NCBI GenBank assembly: GCA_036377075.1
Contig: DASUZB010000010.1
Span: 1 to 50,869 of the forward strand
DNA: 50,869 nucleotides
Direction: 5' to 3'
Source: DASUZB01 sp036377075
GTDB lineage: Bacteria; Actinomycetota; CALGFH01
Below the pieces are notes generated by a model. The model saw nothing but the letters and a program-made list of their open reading frames with translations. It did not search any database and was not told the DNA's origin. The stretch's first letter is position 1, and the number at the start of each line of letters is the position of its first letter. The position numbers were made by a program, and so were the translations under genes. Of this stretch, positions 47,715 to 50,869 are shown piece after piece.

Positions 47715-47725
47715 CGCCGCTCCCC

Positions 47726-48574
47726 TCAGTCCGCCGGGTGCACCAGCATGCGGCCCGTACCCCGGAAGTACCCGACGTTGACCAGCCGGGTCCGCCCGAC
47801 CCGCAGCCGGCTCGCCCGCGGCTGGTGCACGTGGCCGAAGTACAGGTAGTCGGGCTGCTGCTCCTCCACGTAGTCCAGCAGCGCCTGGCTGCCCGGCTCG
47901 AACCGCCCGGCCACCACGTCGAAGCGCAGGTCGTCCACTGCCGGCGGCATGTGCGAGCACAGCACGTCCACCCGCGGCAACCGCGCCACCTTGGCGGCGA
48001 ACTCCGCCTCGGTCACCTCCGCCAGGTGCGGGTGCGCACCGCGGGGCAACCCACCGCCCACGAACCCGACCGACAGGCCGTCCAGGTCGACCGCCTCACC
48101 GTCCAGGTAGCGCAGACCCGGCCGCAGGAACTCCCCCCACATCGCCGGCGTGTCCACGTTCCCGTGGGTCAGGTAGGTCCGCTCCGGAAACGCCCCGAAC
48201 ACCGCCGCGAGCTGCTCGCGGCAGGCCGACTGGATCCGGTGGCGGACCTCGTCCTCACGCCCGGCCGCCGCGCCGCGCAGCACCAGCCCCGCCTCCTCGA
48301 ACCGGCTCGCCGTCCGCAGCTCCACGAACCGGCGCGTCGCCTCCAACCCGAACACGTCCACCACCGGCCCCTGCAGCTCCAGGTAGTCGAGCAGGTTGAC
48401 CAGGTCACCGCAGACCAGCAGCGCATCAGCGTCGGCGGCCTCCCGGCGGAGCGCGCCAGCGGCGCCGTGGATGTCGGAGACGACCTTGATGCGGATGGCT
48501 GGCTCCTGCGGTGCGGGGCGGGTGAGGACCCAGCCGGCCGACGGCTCCCACCGCGGCGGCGGCCTCCACCTCAT
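47726..48574 (-). CDS. Metallophosphoesterase
   Basis: A calcineurin-like phosphoesterase of 256-282 residues. The metal sites are SDIHG, LLVCGDLVNL, THGNVD, LCSHMPP and the C-terminal FGHVHQPRA, all in family order. The only standard start in frame is ATG 48574, which adds a 26-residue Arg/Pro/Trp-rich leader and has no ribosome site. AGGAG at about seven bases before an ATC at 48496 (IRIKVVSDIHG) matches where relatives begin, so an ATC start is possible. The substrate is unknown; relatives act on nucleotides or phosphoproteins. It precedes the SRPBCC gene by 11 bases. Confidence 0.85.
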   Translation of the reverse strand: MRWRPPPRWEPSAGWVLTRPAPQEPAIRIKVVSDIHGAAGALRREAADADALLVCGDLVNLLDYLELQGPVVDVFGLEATRRFVELRTASRFEEAGLVLRGAAAGREDEVRHRIQSACREQLAAVFGAFPERTYLTHGNVDTPAMWGEFLRPGLRYLDGEAVDLDGLSVGFVGGGLPRGAHPHLAEVTEAEFAAKVARLPRVDVLCSHMPPAVDDLRFDVVAGRFEPGSQALLDYVEEQQPDYLYFGHVHQPRASRLRVGRTRLVNVGYFRGTGRMLVHPAD

Positions 48575-48609
48575 GCTACGGGATCAGCCCCCGGCAACCC
48601 GACCAACCC

Positions 48610-49467
48610 TCAGCGCGCGCCGTTCCCCGGCCCCGCCGGACCGCCCGGCGGCACCCGACCCGACGACGGCGCAGCACCCCCCGGCACCGGACCCGACGAC
48701 GGCCCACCACCCGGCGACCCGCGACCCTGCGCCAACCGACCCGACGACGACCCGAGCGTGACCACCAGGCCAACCGCCAGCACCAAGCTGAGCACCGCCG
48801 CCGCAACCGCCAGCGCCCGCTGGCCCACCAACGGCCGACCACCCTCGGCCAGCCGCCGCGCGTCCACCGCCGACACCACCCACAACCCCAGCAACGCCAG
48901 CACGAACGGCACCTTCACCAGCAGCAGCATCGCCGCCTCCGGCCGATGCCACACCGCCACCAGCACCGCCAGCCACGTCCCCGCCAGCAGCAGCCGCGCC
49001 AGCCCCTGCCCCAACGACCCCGCGTACCAGCAACCCAGCCCGGGCACCACCGACAGCCCGAGCGCGACGCCCGGACGACGAGCCGCCACCGGCGGCCCCG
49101 GAAGCCGGAACAGGTCCAGGATCGGGTTGCCACAGACCCGACAGGTCAGCTCGTCGATCGGGTTGACGCCCTCGCACGCCGGGCAGAGCCACTCCAGCCG
49201 GTCCCCCACCCGCCGGATACGCCCGTCCGCCGACGGCACCAACCGCACCGCCACCGTCTGACCGAGGTCCGGCGGACGCGCCGGCGCCGAGGTCACCCCG
49301 TCCGCGCCGCTGGCACCCTCCGGCGGCTCAGGACCCAGCCCCTCCCACCCCGCACCCTCGGGCCGCGGCGGCGAGACCAGCGGAATCGGCGTACCGAACC
49401 GCATCAGGCACTGCCCGCACCAGTCCGCCCCGTCCGGGTTGGCAGCACCGCACCGCGGGCACCTCAC
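48610..49467 (-). CDS. Double zinc-ribbon membrane protein
   Basis: A 285-residue protein. GTG 49467 starts VRCPRCGAANPDGADWCGQC, the first zinc ribbon (CxxC...CxxC). A second ribbon follows a Pro/Gly-rich linker (WLCPACEGVNPIDELTCRVC). Three or four membrane helices come next (about 135-245), including GCWYAGSLGQGLARLLLAGT, then a Gly/Ser/Pro-rich tail. Upstream of 49467 the open frame continues but is Arg/Trp-rich and less protein-like. Proteins of this layout are common in actinobacteria and of unknown function; the ribbons may hold partners at the membrane. Confidence 0.78.
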   Translation of the reverse strand: MRCPRCGAANPDGADWCGQCLMRFGTPIPLVSPPRPEGAGWEGLGPEPPEGASGADGVTSAPARPPDLGQTVAVRLVPSADGRIRRVGDRLEWLCPACEGVNPIDELTCRVCGNPILDLFRLPGPPVAARRPGVALGLSVVPGLGCWYAGSLGQGLARLLLAGTWLAVLVAVWHRPEAAMLLLVKVPFVLALLGLWVVSAVDARRLAEGGRPLVGQRALAVAAAVLSLVLAVGLVVTLGSSSGRLAQGRGSPGGGPSSGPVPGGAAPSSGRVPPGGPAGPGNGAR

Positions 49468-49699
49468 CGCCCGCCACCCCACCGGCCAGCGCCACCCATC
49501 CGCCTCCTCCTGGCAGTTCCCACGTCCGTCAGGTCGACGACCCGGCCAGCGAGCGACGCCGGCCATCGAGCACGTGGCGGACCCAGGCCATCACGGCGCC
49601 CGGCGGAACCTAGGAACCATCGGCACGATCCGCCCCAGGGTGGAGTCCACCCGGACCGGCATACTGGCACGGTCAGCCCACCGCCAGCGGGAGGCCCCG

Positions 49700-50518
49700 G
49701 TGCCGCTACCCTACGGCCCCGTCGTCGGGACCTGCGGCTTCTCCTATCCGGCCTGGCGGGGCCATTTCTACCCACCCGACCTGCAACCCTCGGGCTGGCT
49801 CGCCTTCTACGCCCAGGTGTTCGAAGCGGTCGAGCTGGACGGCACCTTCTACCGCCCGCCAGCGCTGTCGACGGTGACGAGCTGGGCCGCCGCCCTGCCC
49901 GACCGCTTCGCGGTCGCCGCCAAGGTCCCGCAGGCGATCACCCACGAGGCCCGCCTCGCCGGCGAGGAGGCCGCAGGGATGCTGCGCGCCTTCGCCCACG
50001 CCCTCGCCCCCCTCGGCGACCGCCTCCTCGCCGCCGTGCTGCAGCTCCCGCCGAGCCTCGGCGCCACCGAGGGACGCGAGCGCCTCGCCCGCCTGCTCGG
50101 CGAGCGGCCGCGCGGCCTCCCGGTGGTGGTGGAGGTCCGCCACCGCTCGTGGGACCGGCCCTGGCTTTCCCGCCTGCTCGCCGACGCCGATGCCGCCCCG
50201 GTCCTCACCCACCGGCCCGGCGAGGACCCCTGGCCGCTGCTCGACGGTCCCCTCCGCTACCTGCGCCTCCTCGGCGAACGGGACGCCATCCCGGCGATCG
50301 GCACGCCCCTCCGCGACCTCGGGACCGACCTCGACCGCTGGGCCGCCCGCCTCGGCAAGGCGGCCACCGGCCGCCGCCCCGCCGCCGCCTTCGCCAACGA
50401 CACCTACGAGGGCGCCGCCTTCGCGACCGCGGCGGCCCTGCGCCGCCGCCTGGGCCAGCCCACGCCCGAGCCGCGCACCCGCTGGCCGGCCCCACCCCTC
50501 CCCGGCCTGGAGCCCTGA
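49700..50518 (+). CDS. DUF72 family protein (YecE-like)
   Basis: A 272-residue TIM-barrel protein of the DUF72/YecE family. It opens with VVGTCGFSYPAWRGHFYPPD and has FEAVELDGTFYRPPALSTVT, FAVAAKVPQAITHE, VVEVRHRSWDRPWLSRLL and a C-terminal FANDTYEGAA. GTG 49700 follows GGGAGG at five bases. No biochemical activity is established for the family to my knowledge. It is divergent from the zinc-ribbon gene across about 230 bases that hold a CATACT box (about 49660) and little else. Confidence 0.9.
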   Translation: MPLPYGPVVGTCGFSYPAWRGHFYPPDLQPSGWLAFYAQVFEAVELDGTFYRPPALSTVTSWAAALPDRFAVAAKVPQAITHEARLAGEEAAGMLRAFAHALAPLGDRLLAAVLQLPPSLGATEGRERLARLLGERPRGLPVVVEVRHRSWDRPWLSRLLADADAAPVLTHRPGEDPWPLLDGPLRYLRLLGERDAIPAIGTPLRDLGTDLDRWAARLGKAATGRRPAAAFANDTYEGAAFATAAALRRRLGQPTPEPRTRWPAPPLPGLEP

Positions 50519-50528
50519 AGGTCACGAG

Positions 50529-50537
50529 TTATCCACA
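50529..50537 (+). other. Perfect DnaA box
   Basis: TTATCCACA matches the strongest DnaA-binding consensus. It lies alone in the 121-base gap between the DUF72 gene and the last gene, and no second box is visible nearby, so it may be a regulatory or titration site rather than an origin. Confidence 0.5.
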
Positions 50538-50639
50538 GAAGGCCTCACCTCCCTTGCCCCGAACGCGACAGCAGCTCAAGATTCCTTATCATGACCAACT
50601 AACCCATTCAGGCCAGCACCGTCACAGGAGCACAACCGT

Positions 50640-50869
50640 ATGACCGCGTCGAGACCACGCACCTTGGCTGGCGTGGTCCTCGGCATCACCCTCGCAGCCG
50701 CCGCCGCCTGGCTCGCCACCCAACTCCTCGACGGCGACCCCTTACCCCCTGCAACCCAGCCACCCCCGCCGGTCCCCACGACCGCTCCGACCCAGACCAC
50801 CGCCGCCCCCGCGTTCACCAAGGAGGGCGCGGTAGCTGGCCTCCGGCTCATCGTCCGGAAGCGCCAAGA
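50640..50869 (+). CDS. Membrane-anchored protein with Pro/Thr-rich stalk (partial, runs off the window)
   Basis: ATG 50640 follows AGGAG at nine bases. The first 76 residues show MTASRPRTLAGVVLGITLAA, an uncleaved-looking hydrophobic helix (about 9-30), then a Pro/Thr/Ala-rich stalk (PATQPPPPVPTTAPTQTTAA) and the beginning of a folded region (FTKEGAVAGLRLIVRKRQ). It is likely an exported or anchored protein. The C-terminus is outside the window, so no family can be given. Confidence 0.7.
   Translation, partial: MTASRPRTLAGVVLGITLAAAAAWLATQLLDGDPLPPATQPPPPVPTTAPTQTTAAPAFTKEGAVAGLRLIVRKRQ

Noticed and set aside
50529..50537. Replication origin at the right end
   Set aside because: Only one DnaA box is present, with no AT-rich unwinding element and no dnaA/dnaN neighbours in the window.

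Overview
The window is very GC-rich chromosomal DNA from what looks like a member of the Actinomycetota, perhaps a deep-branching soil lineage. The reasons are strong G/C third-position bias, many GTG starts, several genes with a -10 hexamer directly against the start codon (leaderless style), and typical actinobacterial families: a BTAD/AAA/TPR regulator, a PASTA kinase, a DUF5753-type HTH regulator, DUF4032, and a ROK kinase / small CxxC protein / ArsA-like ATPase neighbourhood. I see no rRNA, tRNA, transposase, prophage or CRISPR array. The organism assignment is inference from gene content.

Layout. 62-8142: a divergent pair, a large helicase-like/PLD-like fusion whose catalytic motifs are eroded (-), followed by a small hypothetical gene, and a 1,257-residue regulator (+) that carries two compensating frameshifts across its DNA-binding domain. 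8151-13653: a metallo-beta-lactamase-fold hydrolase, a crtE-crtI carotenoid pair ending in a 25-codon stub, an endo/exonuclease/phosphatase-family protein and an acetyltransferase. 13745-17263: a coupled ABC-2 exporter operon with a consensus promoter, in which an E. coli YbhF-like double ATPase is split into two genes, ending in a TetR gene. 17282-21636: DUF4032, a secreted-repeat lipoprotein followed by three tandem hairpins, and dxs. 21647-23147: an ArsR-type regulator with a coupled membrane protein, a 58-codon lycopene-cyclase-domain fragment and two small genes.

23330-30736: PASTA kinase, endonuclease IV, EamA transporter, a TetR/DrrA/DrrB drug-export locus with two matching operators, and CorA. 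30658-32678: an HTTM membrane protein and its anchored partner, both carrying a copy of the same palindromic repeat inside the coding sequence, then a small acidic protein. 32741-40248: a GuaB-family enzyme, an RCK-C membrane protein, coupled threonine dehydratase/threonine aldolase genes, an esterase, a TIGR00300-type enzyme and a DUF5753 regulator. 40257-43510: an orphan sensor histidine kinase and a long gap holding five 27-bp tandem repeats and a relatively AT-rich, palindrome-rich island. 43511-50869: ROK glucokinase, CxxC small protein, ArsA/Get3-like ATPase, a secreted protein, SRPBCC protein, metallophosphoesterase, zinc-ribbon membrane protein, DUF72, and a membrane-anchored gene running off the end.

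Connections. dxs, crtE, crtI and the lycopene-cyclase fragment all belong to isoprenoid/carotenoid synthesis, but phytoene synthase is absent here and the cyclase piece is short. Two independent ABC-2 exporters each sit with their own TetR regulator. The most unusual items are the pseudo-enzyme helicase/PLD fusion divergent from a damaged BTAD regulator, the in-gene palindromic repeats of the HTTM pair, the tandem-repeat region near 42.8 kb and the cyclase-domain stub.
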